Assembly (NCBI GenBank): GCA_963978905.1
Contig: OZ022256.1
Span: 12,197,501 to 12,261,500 of the forward strand
DNA: 64,000 nt
Direction: 5' to 3'
Source of the DNA: Trichostrongylus colubriformis
Lineage: Eukaryota; Nematoda; Chromadorea; Rhabditida; Trichostrongylidae
Position 1 is the stretch's first letter, and every line of letters begins with the position of its first letter. The position numbers and the translations under genes are program-made. The notes under the pieces are model-generated. The model searched no databases and had not been told where the DNA came from. It was given only the letters and a program-made list of their open reading frames with translations. This document shows, piece after piece, positions 1-11,935 of the stretch.

Positions 1-1186
1 CCCCACCCTTTGTGGGGTGGGGGGAAATACGCCAAATAATCGCGTCAGCGGCATCGCACTCGCGGCGCCACCAGTACGACATGCGAATCGATTTTGCTCT
101 TTGAAGCCCGGCAGAGCGTGGCTGTGTCACTTCCGCACTCCACCCATGCCACACTGCCTCATCCAGCCACGCCACCCTGCCTCCTCCACCCTTGTCACAC
201 TGTCTCGCTTGGAGGCCGCCAGCACTGCCACTGGTACTCGCACCTGCCGCACCGCCCGCCGCGGGCGGCCACGCGATTATTTGGCGTATTTCCCCCCACC
301 CTTTGTGGGGTGGGGGGAAATACGCCAAATAATCGCGTCAGCGGCATCGCACTCGCGGCGCCACCAGTACGACATGCGAATCGATTTTGCTCTTTGAAGC
401 CCGGCAGAGCGTGGCTGTGTCACTTCCGCACTCCACCCATGCCACACTGCCTCATCCAGCCACGCCACCCTGCCTCCTCCACCCTTGTCACACTGTCTCG
501 CTTGGAGGCCGCCAGCACTGCCACTGGTACTCGCACCTGCCGCACCGCCCGCCGCGGGCGGCCACGCGATTATTTGGCGTATTTCCCCCCACCCTTTGTG
601 GGGTGGGGGGAAATACGCCAAATAATCGCGTCAGCGGCATCGCACTCGCGGCGCCACCAGTACGACATGCGAATCGATTTTGCTCTTTGAAGCCCGGCAG
701 AGCGTGGCTGTGTCACTTCCGCACTCCACCCATGCCACACTGCCTCATCCAGCCACGCCACCCTGCCTCCTCCACCCTTGTCACACTGTCTCGCTTGGAG
801 GCCGCCAGCACTGCCACTGGTACTCGCACCTGCCGCACCGCCCGCCGCGGGCGGCCACGCGATTATTTGGCGTATTTCCCCCCACCCTTTGTGGGGTGGG
901 GGGAAATACGCCAAATAATCGCGTCAGCGGCATCGCACTCGCGGCGCCACCAGTACGACATGCGAATCGATTTTGCTCTTTGAAGCCCGGCAGAGCGTGG
1001 CTGTGTCACTTCCGCACTCCACCCATGCCACACTGCCTCATCCAGCCACGCCACCCTGCCTCCTCCACCCTTGTCACACTGTCTCGCTTGGAGGCCGCCA
1101 GCACTGCCACTGGTACTCGCACCTGCCGCACCGCCCGCCGCGGGCGGCCACGCGATTATTTGGCGTATTTCCCCCCACCCTTTGTG
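1..1186. repeat. tandem array of a 293-bp TIR element (four full units, continues left of window)
   Basis: Units lie at 15-301, 308-594, 601-887 and 894-1180 and look identical by eye. Each is a 287-bp element with perfect 30-bp terminal inverted repeats (one end starts GGGTGGGGGGAAATACGCC), separated by the 6-bp spacer TTTGTG. At every junction the two termini form a palindrome, for example 272-301 against 308-337 with TTTGTG as the loop. After the last unit TTTGTG runs straight into CTGCAG and unique sequence. The interior resembles single elements at 44281-44800 and 45385-45624. Long open frames here are periodic by-products of the repeat, not genes. Confidence 0.95.
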
Positions 1187-2295
1187 CTGCAGTCACTGAG
1201 AATGTCACCAATTAGTTTACAGTGTCCCAATGCACCAACGTTTCGGATAAGGAGTTAAGGATCTTATCCACCCACCTACAAGTGGTTGGGCGCCCTATGA
1301 ATAGGATGATTTCCTTGGAGGTTTGAAAGAGAAGCCAAAAATTTCTCTAAAGTAACCGTAACACTCAGTATGCTTCTGCTTCAAGTGGCAGTGTAAGCCT
1401 GGGAAACGCTTTCAACATCGCAGTCAGGGACTGCTTCCCATTTCGTAGTTGTCAAGACGTCAATTTCCACTGCAAAAAATGCAGAGATTTGGTATAAACT
1501 TGGCATTGTCACTCCCTGGGGGTAATCAGGGGCGATAACTAGGTGATAGTATTGCCAGCTCGCATCATTCTAGACACACGCGAATGAAAACATCTTCCCC
1601 GATCTAATGTTCTGATTACAGACTGGCAACATCACGGGTATACATGGGACCAACCATCGAGGTTCCCGTGCTGATGCCGCTCCTCGGCCGCCAGACGGCC
1701 CTCACCGACTGGAGGCCGCCGTCCACCCGACAAGCACACGAACGGCCGGCCCTGGGTCCGTTGCTCGGCCGCCGCTGGATTCCGCTGTGCGAGATTGCTA
1801 TATTTTAGTCGCTGTAATAAACGAATATTAGTGGAAGGGAAGTAGCGTGCCAAATACAGGACTCAGGACCCCGGTGACAACTCGGGATCCCACACTGCAG
1901 ACTACCAAGTTGTCACTGCTCCCAAACTGTGAGCAATTCAGGTGCGTCATCATCTCAGTGAGTCAAAGAAGGCAGGAGCACGGGTGGCTCAGTAACCTTC
2001 TTGTGCTGTGCTTTGTTGGTGGAAGGTCAACGAGTCATTATTGGTGATGGAAGAGGAGCACTTGACGTTGACCATAACCATAACAATGAGAACCGTCATA
2101 CATAACTTCGAAGTCTTTGACAGATAAAAAGACAATGGTAGATAGTAGTAAGTTCCAATACTAGCTCTGCGGTGCTGCATGTCATCAGTTCGTATACGAT
2201 ACTGTAATGCCTTGGATGTTCCACTGAACGCTCTAATTGTCTCATTGCCAGACTATGCACTGATTACAGCAGCTTATCCTCGTCTTGAACAGAAA
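1187..2295. other. intergenic, no gene recognised
   Basis: No splice-consistent coding region was found. It contains one copy of a 107-bp exact duplicate (1410-1516) and a GC-rich patch at about 1665-1790. Short open frames here resemble nothing known. Confidence 0.5.
1410..1516 (+). repeat. 107-bp exact direct repeat, copy 1
   Basis: Identical base for base to 4131-4237 in the same orientation; flanking sequence differs on both sides. No terminal inverted repeat or target duplication is visible, so the class is unknown. Confidence 0.9.
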
Positions 2296-2518
2296 TAGTT
2301 CTCCAAAAATTTCGCAAACATTCCCACTCTCCATCTCTAACCGCGGCGAACGACGACAGGGCACTTTCTCGGAGTCCCCCCCCCCCCCGTCCGCCACTTT
2401 GAGGAGCTGTATCCTGGCTGGAAGGATTTTCACTTTTCCGGCGTGTGACCCTTAAAGCAAGTACAACATAAATGTATAGGTAATAGGTAGCACATTTTTC
2501 CTTGCACGATTCCTGTGA
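2296..2518. mobile_element. GC-rich foldback MITE, one-sided partial copy
   Basis: Matches the right half of the family seen complete at 8456-8886: a block beginning with CAAACATTCCCACTCTCC, a GC-rich middle, a stretch like GAGCTGTATC, then ACAACATAAATGTAT and a CGATTCCT-type terminus. The left half is missing. A run of C lies near 2379-2389. Confidence 0.65.
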
Positions 2519-2563
2519 AGGGTAGACGGATGTAGATAAAACTTCAAGGTGTCGAGCCACCAA

Positions 2564-2990
2564 GCTTAAAGGGATGACCTACGGATAAATGAACTTTATG
2601 TTACATTTATGTTGTATTTGCCTAATGTAGGCCGCATGCAAAATTTCACGCGATAAAATGTGAGTCCGCCTAAGATACAGCACCCCAAAGTCTCGGCCGG
2701 GTGGGCGGAACCTCCGAGCAAGTGCCCACGCCTTCGCCCCCCGCGGCCACAGACGCATTGCGGGAACAGAATGTTACGCAAACAGTCCCACTCTTCGTTC
2801 CCAACAGCGGCGGACGACGAGACGGTGCTGTTACTCAGGGGCCCGCCCACCCGGCCGAGAATTCGCAAAGCTTTATCTTTGCCGAATTCTCACTTTTTCG
2901 CGTGGGACCTTTCCAGCGTTACTTATTAGGCAAGTAATTTTAAATATGAGGGAAACAAAGAAACTAGTTTTTCTGGGAACGATTGCTTTG
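2564..2990. mobile_element. GC-rich foldback MITE, near-complete copy
   Basis: Outer arms carry the family blocks TTATGTTGTATTTGCC and GCATGCAAAATTTCACGCG near 2610-2655; the GC-rich inner blocks GGGTGGGCGGAACCTCCGAG (2699-2718) and GGGGCCCGCCCACCCGGCC (2837-2855) are roughly inverted copies of each other. No protein is encoded. Confidence 0.75.
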
Positions 2991-3654
2991 AGCTTTAAAA
3001 AATGCGGCGGATTTAGTTGGCGAGTTGAGGGTGCGTGACGCCTGTGTAACGGCAGGAGTAGTGGAGTTGTGGAGTTACGCATTTCACCTCTGCATTGAAG
3101 TTATCTAATGTGGCATCACTTAAGTGATGGGAAAACTAGAAGATCGTTTTCTACCAATGTGATGGCAAAAAATCTGCTGCCTCAGAAAAATTGAAATCTC
3201 ATAAGATTGAGCTTTGAATGGGCGGTGAAGCCGTTATTGATGAGCTCAAAGTTTGTTCTGTAAGCAAATGAAAACGACACATAGCATGCTCTCATGCGAC
3301 AATTCTGCAGAGGCGAAAGCCACGTATGTATCGCACGAGCACATGTTGCTGAGAAATGAGTGGCAGCGCAATTTTTATTCCCACGGTCACATGAACAAGA
3401 CTTTCTTTTTTGATAACTTCAATTACGTTACAAACACCTCCGGAGTGTATCTAATCCACTTTTTCTGCAGTATTCTGAATTACGGCTTCTTTTTCCGAGC
3501 CGTTTTCAAGCTGCGAAGAAGTACGCGAAAATATTGATATCGATTATTATAGTTCCAATAGTATATGCGGATATTCCTGACATAAACATGAATACGTTGA
3601 AAATTGCTTACTGATACATTTCGGGCTTCCGCATTACTGTGGTGACACAGTCAT
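2991..3654. other. intergenic, nothing recognised
   Basis: AT-rich sequence with one unremarkable 94-codon open frame (3253-3537, plus) that shows no domain and no splice context. I see no element termini here. Confidence 0.4.
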
Positions 3655-3912
3655 CCCGGACCTCGAGTGTGTACCCTTATGCCAGGATTTCGCACGACCA
3701 CGAGCGGCGTGCGGCGCATTGTGCGCGAGCTATGCGCGTCGCGGTAGTCGGTCTTAGAACGATTACAAGGTAATGCTAGTGGCATGATACGCAATTGACT
3801 TGTAATCGCCTCGAGACCCAACAACATGGCGCCTTTAGCTCGTCCACATTGCTTCGCTTGCGACATGCCGCAGTGCGAAATCCTGACATTAGGGTACACA
3901 CCTCCGAACCTC
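3655..3912. mobile_element. short TIR element (MITE-like), about 258 bp
   Basis: The left end (GTGTGTACCCTTATGCCAGG at about 3667-3686) is matched in inverse by the right end (CTGACATTAGGGTACACACC at about 3883-3902). The inverted repeats are about 36 bp with a few mismatches. No coding capacity; superfamily not determined. Confidence 0.65.
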
Positions 3913-4130
3913 TCTTGAGTTTAGGTAATACCTGCAAAACCACAAAGATCAAAATGCCCTCTGATTCCAAGAAATCAACAACAGTTCTCCCCCTACACGT
4001 AAAAATAACTGGCATGATGTATGTACTGGGCTGGTACATAATTAATGTGGCTTTTTCGACAATTTTATTTGGCAAGAGCAATAATAAAATTCAATTCAGC
4101 AAGAGTGTTCAAATGATCTTTCAGGAGCGT

Positions 4131-4237
4131 TTTCAACATCGCAGTCAGGGACTGCTTCCCATTTCGTAGTTGTCAAGACGTCAATTTCCACTGCAAAAAA
4201 TGCAGAGATTTGGTATAAACTTGGCATTGTCACTCCC
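4131..4237 (+). repeat. 107-bp exact direct repeat, copy 2
   Basis: Identical to 1410-1516 in the same orientation, about 2.7 kb away. Exact identity over 107 bp in otherwise unrelated surroundings suggests a recent duplication or a very young repeat family. Confidence 0.9.
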
Positions 4238-4862
4238 CGTACGGTTAGCTTTAAAGACAGCATTAGGGGTAATGCGGTAATGGAGAAATCCCTGCAAGAA
4301 GTCACTCACATGGTAGTCCTGGGCCTGAGAAGGCTATCTGTGGCGAGATTCCGGTGAAAAAGTGCGCCTCCAAGCTGTAGAAACTCCGCAAAACGCCGCA
4401 ACCATGCAACGGTTCCGCTCTTGGATTCTGCGGTCCCGCTTCCTGATGACAAAATTCCCGATTGACTGGAGTGGGAGCGGTCAAGGAGATGCGGCAGGAT
4501 CGGAGGTTTTGCGGCGCGCTTTCGCAGTTTTAGCTTGAAACTCACTCGAAGAAATTAGATGTCGTATTTCCGAACACTCCCCTGTGTTTACTTGGCAACA
4601 TGCCAATGGGAAACTAGATCAGACTGCTCCCCTCTTGACGGACAGGTCGTCCGCGTCGAGAGTCAACAGTGGAAAGGGGGTCCTATTTCTCGGGTTTTCG
4701 GCCATCTCCATCCGTTTTTTCTCCACTATCCTGTTACTAGGCATCTCGACTTTCATATGCACTATTTCTTTTACTTTTCGTCCGACTTTCCCCTAATGCT
4801 GCCTTTAAAGAGATACTTTTATGTTTCATGTGTACGACACGTTATTGAGACATCAAAATGTA
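4238..4862. other. intergenic with a diverged dispersed repeat
   Basis: No gene seen. The block around 4665-4760 (GGGGGTCCTATTTCTCGGG and ATCTCGACTTTCATATGC) recurs in diverged, inverted form near 5400-5480, 13190-13260 and 45297-45400, so an old dispersed repeat is present. Confidence 0.45.
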
Positions 4863-4988
4863 AAGCGTCTTCATACTCTGCGGAGCGTGGCTGCTTTCAC
4901 AAAAAGCGAGGCAGTGTGGCAATGGTGGAGACGCAGAGACAACGCGGCCAGCCCTATTGCCTGCAGCGAGGAGTATGATGGTGGCCTC
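4863..4988. mobile_element. TTCATAC-type short MITE, diverged copy
   Basis: The ends resemble those of the family seen more cleanly at 7601-7779, 19819-19988, 20864-21021 and 22584-22765 (outer GGCC or GCGT block, then TTCATACT and TGC, and the inverse at the other side). The interior shares the AGCGTGGCTGC block. Confidence 0.5.
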
Positions 4989-6590
4989 AAGCGACTGTGA
5001 CGCTGAATGAGTCTACTCCTCCTGATACAGCGAAAATCCTAGTACGATTATTATATTCGCGAAAAAATGACTTAGTTATCGCTCTCGTTGTCCTACGTGA
5101 ATGCGCAAAAATTAATCACTCAGATTGTCATTAATAGGATAAGAGTTTCTGCAAAAGCTCAAGCTCGGAGAGCCTGATTCTGGTCGCATTTACTTATAAG
5201 TAAGCCGTACATTGCATTGTCAGTTATGATACTTCGAATCCCTGTACCTGAGCCTCAGGTGTCATTAGACATTTTCCAGAATTTGATGCTGATGAGATTC
5301 CCTCAAGCTTTTGCTGCATATCAGCTTCTTGAGACCTTCAAGACAAGGGAAAGGGTAAATTTGGCAGATTGTGGAAGTAGGGGTGCTCAGCTGTGTAACA
5401 GTAGCGAATGAACGAAATAAAACAGCGAAAAAACCGAGGAATAGGAAAACCCCCTTATCTCTCGCCTCCCTCTGCGTCACTAGCCGGGGTGCCGGGGTAG
5501 ACTGCAGACGAGCGGAGAGGCTAAATCAGCCGGCCGCGAATGATGTCCCGCCTTCTTCCGCAACTTGCCTGGCTGGTGAACTGCAGAGCGACACGATGTG
5601 CTGACGGATTGTGATAGCACCTCAAGCTGCGCGTTTCCAATGAGGGTTCGCTACATATCACCTCTTCTAAAGTGAAAGGTTTGTTTCCAAAAAAAGGTAT
5701 CCCCAGTTCTCATTTTCTCCTTACCCCTCCGTGTACTTTTTAAAACACCACTTATACATATACCGCAATTTTTAGACAAACAAAGTTTTCAGGGATCAAC
5801 CAGTGACGGTGAAGTGGACAAAATCGTGTAGTCTTGAGCCACGTTTAGGCCTTTGAGGAAGACGATCTGATCGAAACGCCAGGCCATCAATAAATATTCC
5901 ACCTAACAACCTCGTTGGCACAACAGAAGAAGTCCTGATATAGTGTTGCGAGAGTTTAATCACCCTCTGTCAGCGTTTTCCTTCCTTACCGCCTCCAGTC
6001 AATGGCGTTCGATCTTTATGTCCCCAAAGGCCCATTTGCAGATTTCTTTTCAGTGACCTAATTTAGCCGCCCCGTTTCACGATATCTTGAGATGAGAAAT
6101 TCGTCTAATGCCGTAGAGAAATGCAACACAGCCATTGTGCCTCACGTGTAAGAGCACTAAAGACGTAAATATTCTTCATACATAGCAGCAAAATATAAAT
6201 GAATCGTTCCGGTTTGTCGCATGGTAATGTTCTACAAAAGCATGAGGTCACAGCCACGCAGCGGCGCATGACGTTTCTTAGGGTATCCAGAGCCCTAGGA
6301 AAAGTGCGTGAGAAATGTGAGAGGCTGATTTTTTTCTGTCAAAATAAATTACTTCAGTCTGAACTTTCCCATGTCATTTCAAGAGTTGTCAGTGATGAAA
6401 GTTGTCAAAGCTCCTATGAGGGGCTGTTTCCCCGCAGTTGTTGGATTCTCAGGCTGATAAATTAAGATTATGTCGTGGAATAAAATATACAAGGTTGTAC
6501 AAATACGAATAACCACCACGTCAGCTTTCACATATTTCCTCGCTGCTCCTATGATTGGGCGATAAAGTTCCACGAACAACCCTCTATATA
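4989..6590. other. 1.6 kb without a recognised gene
   Basis: Contains the inverted member of a dispersed repeat near 5400-5480. Open frames are short and have no recognisable domain. Nothing else identified. Confidence 0.4.
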
Positions 6591-7266
6591 TTGGGTAGTC
6601 TAAAAAGTTTTTTCGTATTTTAAAATACCGCTTTCTCCCTCCAAAGTGCTTTCCAGCAATCTCTTCTGTACATGCACATGTAGTACAAGTCCACACGCAT
6701 CTATAGGTATTATTGTCTTCCATCTCACGGATAACCCTTTTCGGCAAAATAAACATATCAACGGTCAATCTCATTTTCAATACAAAAAGTATAAAAATTT
6801 TTTTCTTTGAATGGCGTTAGACAGGGAAAGTAAAAGGTGATAATCCGATGGAGCAAGATGAGGGCTATGAGATGGATGGGGTAGCAATTTTTATCCAAGC
6901 TCGAGAATTTTTTGGCGAGTCATTTTTTTCACTAGTGGTAAAATTTTTTTGAATTTTTCCTTTTAAAAAATTTTCGAGCTTGGATAAAAATCGCTGCCTT
7001 ATAGCCCTGATCTTGCTCCATCGGATTATCACCTTTTTCTTTCCCTGTCTAACGCCATTCAAAGAAAAAATTGGAATTGAAAATGAAGTGACTTTTGATA
7101 TTTTTATTTTGCCGAAAAGGGTTATCCGAGAGATGGAAGACAACAATACCTATAGATGCGTGTGGACTTGTACTACATATATATGTACAGAAGAAGTTTT
7201 GTGGAAAGCAGTTTTGAGGGAAAAAGCGGTATTTAAAAATACGAAAAGACTTTTTAGACTACCTAA
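6591..7266. mobile_element. 676-bp palindromic foldback element, mariner-type ends, TA target duplication
   Basis: Starts TTGGGTAGTCTAAAAAG and ends CTTTTTAGACTACCTAA, flanked by TA on each side (6589-6590 and 7267-7268). The two arms, each roughly 300 bp, are inverted copies with scattered differences around a centre near 6930. No transposase motif is present, so it would be non-autonomous. Termini and TA duplication fit the Tc1/mariner superfamily. Confidence 0.85.
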
Positions 7267-7453
7267 TATGTATTAATTATTATTATATGTATTAATATAA
7301 GCGGCAGAGTGTTTTTTGGTGTGTAACCTTGAGTTTGGCCTGAAATTCACAACTCACGTACCAGCCACTACACCATCCCGATTTTCTGAGAGTTACTGAG
7401 GTGGTAGGAAGACATCAATGGTGTGGTCAGAGCAGATAAGTGCGAAAATAATA

Positions 7454-7482
7454 AACAAATAAATAAATAAATAAATAAATAA
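7454..7482. repeat. AAAT microsatellite
   Basis: A short run of tetranucleotide AAAT/AATA repeats. Confidence 0.9.
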
Positions 7483-7600
7483 TATAGGTTGGCGATGTCA
7501 AAGTTTAATCGCTACATCATCATTTAAGTCTCAGGAAGATGAAAAAAGGCTGCAGAAAATTAAAGAAAATGATTCCACTGGAATAGTTTTACCGATATTC

Positions 7601-7779
7601 AGGCCGCTTTCTTACTTTGCAGTGTCGTCGACAGAGCGTGGCTGCGTGTCTCTGCGTCTCCGCTTTTGCCATCCTGTCTCGTTGCTTGCGTCGTCTCTGG
7701 CCCCCTTATCCGCGCCCCTCTACCTCCCTGCCTATGCGCGCAGCCACGCCCTGCCGCCGCTAAGTATGAACGCTGCCTT
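7601..7779. mobile_element. TTCATAC-type short MITE
   Basis: Left end AGGCCGCTTTCTTACTTTGC, right end TAAGTATGAACGCTGCCTT: inverted repeats of about 20 bp. About 180 bp, GC-rich interior with AGCGTGGCTGCG near the left end and a CGCAGCCACGC block near the right. Non-coding. Confidence 0.75.
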
Positions 7780-8072
7780 ATCAGATTGCACCATTGCGCA
7801 TTTGTGTACTATGTCAAGAATGACCCATTGCATAGAAACTGCGCCGTTCTCCAATGTTCAACTGACAATGAGCATTAGCTAGCTCCTATTCGAACATGCC
7901 GTGCTATGTACACTTCATATCCCCTGACAAAGCGGATTACCATCATCAATGCACTCCAATCGTCTATGCCATACGCAGCTCAAAAGTACATAGTGCGGAC
8001 AAGTCTGGCCGGATTTGCAGAATTCGGTCTAACGAGATGCTGAAAAGTGCTACAGTCGATTAAGAGGAAATT

Positions 8073-8208
8073 ACAGTCCATTCCGGAGCGCCTGATAAGG
8101 CGCGTGGGTGAGTGTTGAGAGTGAGTGTAGGCGGAGTGAGAGAGTTTGATATACTCTCATCCAAGTCCTCAGGCCACGCCCTACCAGGAGCTCCGAAATA
8201 GACTCTAC
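8073..8208. mobile_element. short TIR element (CATTYCGGAGCGCCT family), copy 1
   Basis: Left end ACAGTCCATTCCGGAGCGCC is inverted at the right as AGGAGCTCCGAAATAGACT. The interior shares its GAGAGTTTGATA-type and CCACGCCCTA-type blocks with the copy at 17199-17360. Confidence 0.6.
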
Positions 8209-8455
8209 ATCCATTTTATGGCGACAGACACGGGTTGGCCAATGGATAAGGCTGCGAACGGGCGGTATCAGAGCACGGTTGGTAGTTGTTCGCCTGACAG
8301 CTGTTTCTGGCTGTTTTTTCTTCTTTTTCTATTATTATTCTGCTTAGTGACGTTCGTTTTTGACGAGATAAACGATTTCTAATGAAAATAACCCGATTCG
8401 CATGAATTCTGCACGGTCTAGCTTGAATCACCACTTTCTCATGCAGACATCTATT

Positions 8456-8886
8456 AAAGGAATCGTCCACGGAAAATGAGTTTTTGTGTCAGTCATATAT
8501 TTATGTTGTATTTGTCTGATGTTGGCCTCATGCAAAATTTCACGCGAAAAAATGTGAATCTGGCTGAGAAACAGCACCACAAAGTGCGGTCCCAGTGGGC
8601 GGGGCCTCCGTGTAAAAGCCTCGTACCGCGTCCGCCGTGGTCGGAGACGCATTGTAGGAACAGAAGGTTCCGTAAACAGTCCCATTCTCCGTCCCCAACG
8701 GCGGCGGAAGACGGGACGAGGCTTTTACACGGAGGCCCCGCCCACTGGGACCGCCCTTTGTGGTGCTGTATCTCAGCCAGATTTACATTTTTTCGCGTGA
8801 AATTTTGCATGAGGCCAACATTAGGCAAATACAACATAAACATATGGGTAACACAAAAACTTATTTTTCGTGGACGATTCCTTTAA
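8456..8886. mobile_element. GC-rich foldback MITE, complete reference copy (431 bp)
   Basis: Starts AAAGGAATCGTCCACGGAA and ends CGTGGACGATTCCTTT, with inverted similarity through the whole length around a centre near 8670. Key inner blocks are GGGCGGGGCCTCCGTGTAAA (8598-8617) and its inverse TTTACACGGAGGCCCCGCCC (8725-8744). Transcription would give a long hairpin RNA. No protein is encoded and the target duplication is unclear. Best-preserved of seven copies in the window. Confidence 0.88.
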
Positions 8887-9950
8887 GTATGCTCTAACGC
8901 CACCGCGCTCTCATCAAAGCCCGTAGGCTAGGCCCAATTTAGCGGTGATATGAATTGCCGCGTACGTGTTTCTCCGTGTGCTACCTCAATGAGTATTGAT
9001 CGGAGCCACGTAGCTCTATGATGTGTCATAGGCATGCGTGCGACCATGCGACACGCTCGCTCAGAAATTTATCGTTGCAGGATGTGGTGAAATGCAGATG
9101 AATCGCCTAAAGCACCTTCATCCGGTACGCGCCATGTACCAGCTATTTGCTTCCTTAACGCTGGGTCATAGTTTTGTTTCCTGAACACATAGTTTACTGC
9201 AGCCACTGTACTCCATGCTCAGATGCTGTGAAATCGTGAACGATGGCTATAAAAAACACATGGAAATGGTGAGCTTCCATAAAACTACAAATACAAATTA
9301 AGATTGCCTACTTTCGTCAGAAGTTTTATGTCCTATCCTACTAAATATTTGCCAGTATTTTTGCAAATCGCTATTGCAATATTACCCTGTGAACGGTCCC
9401 ACCCGCCTTGTTATTATTGCTGTATAGTGCACTTATTTTGCTATATTTTGCGCAGCTTAATGGAGAGTTGAGCAGAGAACAATACGAAAATCACACGCAT
9501 GTCACGTACTGTCAGAAGTGCAACTCTTTTGGATGCGAATGATTTGATCAGTGAACATCGACGACAAAGAGTGCAGAACCCGTTTGATGAGCTCCAGTGC
9601 AGGTGAATTGCCCACTTATACTTTCAGATTCAGTTTTTTACTTATTTTATTTGTGACACAGATAGGATATTAATTCTTCTCAGAATGAGTTGTACGCTTG
9701 GAGTAATATAAGCGTATCTAATACAGAGCTTGCTCAATTTATTTTTATTTATTATGCTGACACACCCATGGGAAGTTCTGGGACAAAGTGCATGGAAATT
9801 CTTTGAAATCGATACAATATGACTTGTGTTAATTAAGATCACAAAAAGCACGTGAATTGCGCGTCTTTTCGACAGGAGATAAATATAGAAAATTCGCTCA
9901 AAGGCAGTGATAAGGGTGATTCGACCCGAATATTGGAAGGTCATCAGATA
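8887..9950. other. intergenic, no gene recognised
   Basis: AT-rich; only short open frames. The 50 bases left of 9951 resemble 13105-13155, so the foldback at 9951 probably landed in, or lies beside, an old repeat. Confidence 0.4.
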
Positions 9951-10907
9951 TTGGGTTGGGGAATAAGTCCTTGCGGTTTTTTTCAACCTCGTTTTTCACA
10001 TTGCTTCCTTTATCTTTCGACAAAGCTTATACATGTTTTCGATAGAGCTTTTTTTGCTCTACAAAACCATACTATCTGTTTTTCGATTCCTTCGACCACC
10101 TAATATTTATGAGGTTTGGAAATGAAGTAAGCTGAAGGCAAAAAATTGGCACTTGCGCACCTCATTTTTCTCGTCTGCCATTGAGACCAAAAAATGAGTG
10201 TGCATATGTTTTGATAGAGCTTTTTCAGCTCTACAGAATGGTACTACTTATTATTCAAATCGCTCAACTTTTTGCTGTTTTTAAGATTCAGAAATGCAGT
10301 ACTCGCAAAAGTGTGCACTCTGGTTATCTTCTCTTCCTCGCCTACCACTGAGATTTGAGAAGGTGTGCATATGTGCATTCGATAGAGCTTTCTTTGCTCT
10401 ACAAAATGATACCACTCTTCTTTTGTATCCTCTCATATTTTAGCATGTAGGGATAAGCGTTCATCTGTTTTTCAATTCAAAATTGCATAATGAATATGAT
10501 TTTTTTTGGCAGAGTGTTTTGTATCATTCGATAGAGCTCTTTTCGCTCTACAAGATACTGTTTACGGTTTTTGTTCAAATAATTTTTTGACAGTTTTTAG
10601 ATCATTTAAAGTCGACGAAATCGAGCATTTTTGACACCATGTGACGAAAATGCTCGATTTCGTCGACTTATAAATGATTTAAAAACTGTCAAAAAATTAT
10701 TTGAACGAAAACCGTAAACAGTATCTTGTAGAGCGAAAAGAGCTCTATCGAATGATACAAAACACTCTGCCAAAAAAAAATCATATTCATTATGCAATTT
10801 TGAATTGAAAAACAGGTGAACGCTTATCCCTACATGCTAAAATATGAGATGATACAAAAGAAGAGTGGTATCATTTTGTAGAGCAAAGAAAGCTCTATCG
10901 AATGCAC

Positions 10908-11342
10908 GGATTTGACGACTCTAGCTTTTTTGCGCTCCTTATCAAATCTTATCAACCGTTATCAAGATGGAGCACCCACCATTACTGTCCCCGTCTTACC
11001 CCGCAAAACACTTGTGAGTATGAACGCTTCGGGACCAATGCGAAAAGCGAAACGGAATTGTCGACTCTAGCTTTTTTGCGCTCCTTATCAAATCTTATCA
11101 ACCGTTATCAAGATAGAGCACCCACCATCAATGTCCCCGTCTTACCCCATCAAAACACTTGTGAGTATGAACGCTTCGGGACCAATGCGAAAAGCGAAAC
11201 GGATTTGACGACTCTAGCTTTTTTGTGCTCCTTATCAAATCTTATCAACCGTTATCAAGGTGGAGCACCCACCATTAATGTCCCCGTCTTACCCCGCAAA
11301 ACACCCAAAAGTGTCAGCGCTCTAGGATCAACCCGAAAGGCG
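10908..11342 (+). repeat. three 146-147-bp tandem units inside the insertion
   Basis: Units begin at 10908, 11054 and 11201 with GGATTTGACGACTCTAGC or a near variant, and share TTATCAAATCTTATCAACCG. A degenerate fourth unit follows at about 11343-11460. Downstream (about 11495-11550) lies GACAGACAGACGGACACACA and an ATTATATATAGTA tail, reminiscent of the 3' tails of some non-LTR retrotransposons; that link is only a resemblance. Confidence 0.85.
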
Positions 11343-11550
11343 AGACGACTTTGGTGACTCTCGCCTTTTGAGGCTCCTTATCAGCGCGTATCAGCTGCTA
11401 TCACTTTCGGTCCACCACCGCGTAGGTCCCCTTACCACCCCCTATATCATTTGTAAAATTCAGCGTCCCAGCTTTGCTGCGACGCGATATATGAATTTCG
11501 TGACAGACAGACGGACACACACAGACATACTAAGCGAATTATATATAGTA

Positions 11551-11813
11551 GGACCAGTTGGATGGCGCAGATTACTGCGCGCGATTCATGGCGATGTTGT
11601 GCAAAATGGGTGTGCTCGGCCCGACCACAGCGGAGCGGAGATTTCCTTCCCTCAGCTTTCAGCTGAGCTATTGAATTGCTAAAAAGCCGAGAAGATGGCG
11701 TGATAAAAAAAAAGCATTTTGGTATCGATATACTTCATTCGCTTTGCATGGAACCCATTTTGCACGTAATCCACATGAATCGCGCGCAGTAGTGTGCGCC
11801 AGCCAACTGGTCC
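11551..11813. mobile_element. 263-bp foldback MITE nested in the insertion
   Basis: The terminus GGACCAGTTGGATGGCGCAG is inverted at the right as CTGGCGCACAC-type sequence ending CCAACTGGTCC; the arms match over about 60 bp. A fragment of the same family lies at about 21455-21510. No target duplication recognised. Confidence 0.75.
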
Positions 11814-11935
11814 ATTGGGAGTCTGGGTAGTTTGGAAATCGATAGTTTTGTATTCGATTGCATCGATTGGTCACAAATACATAGATCACTTGCTGAGAAT
11901 CTAATTCGTACACATTGATGGTAGCCATATCCCGC

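Noticed and set aside
17..1258. Long near-identical open frames on both strands in the left-edge array
   Set aside because: They repeat with the 293-bp period and have no domain; products of the tandem repeat only.
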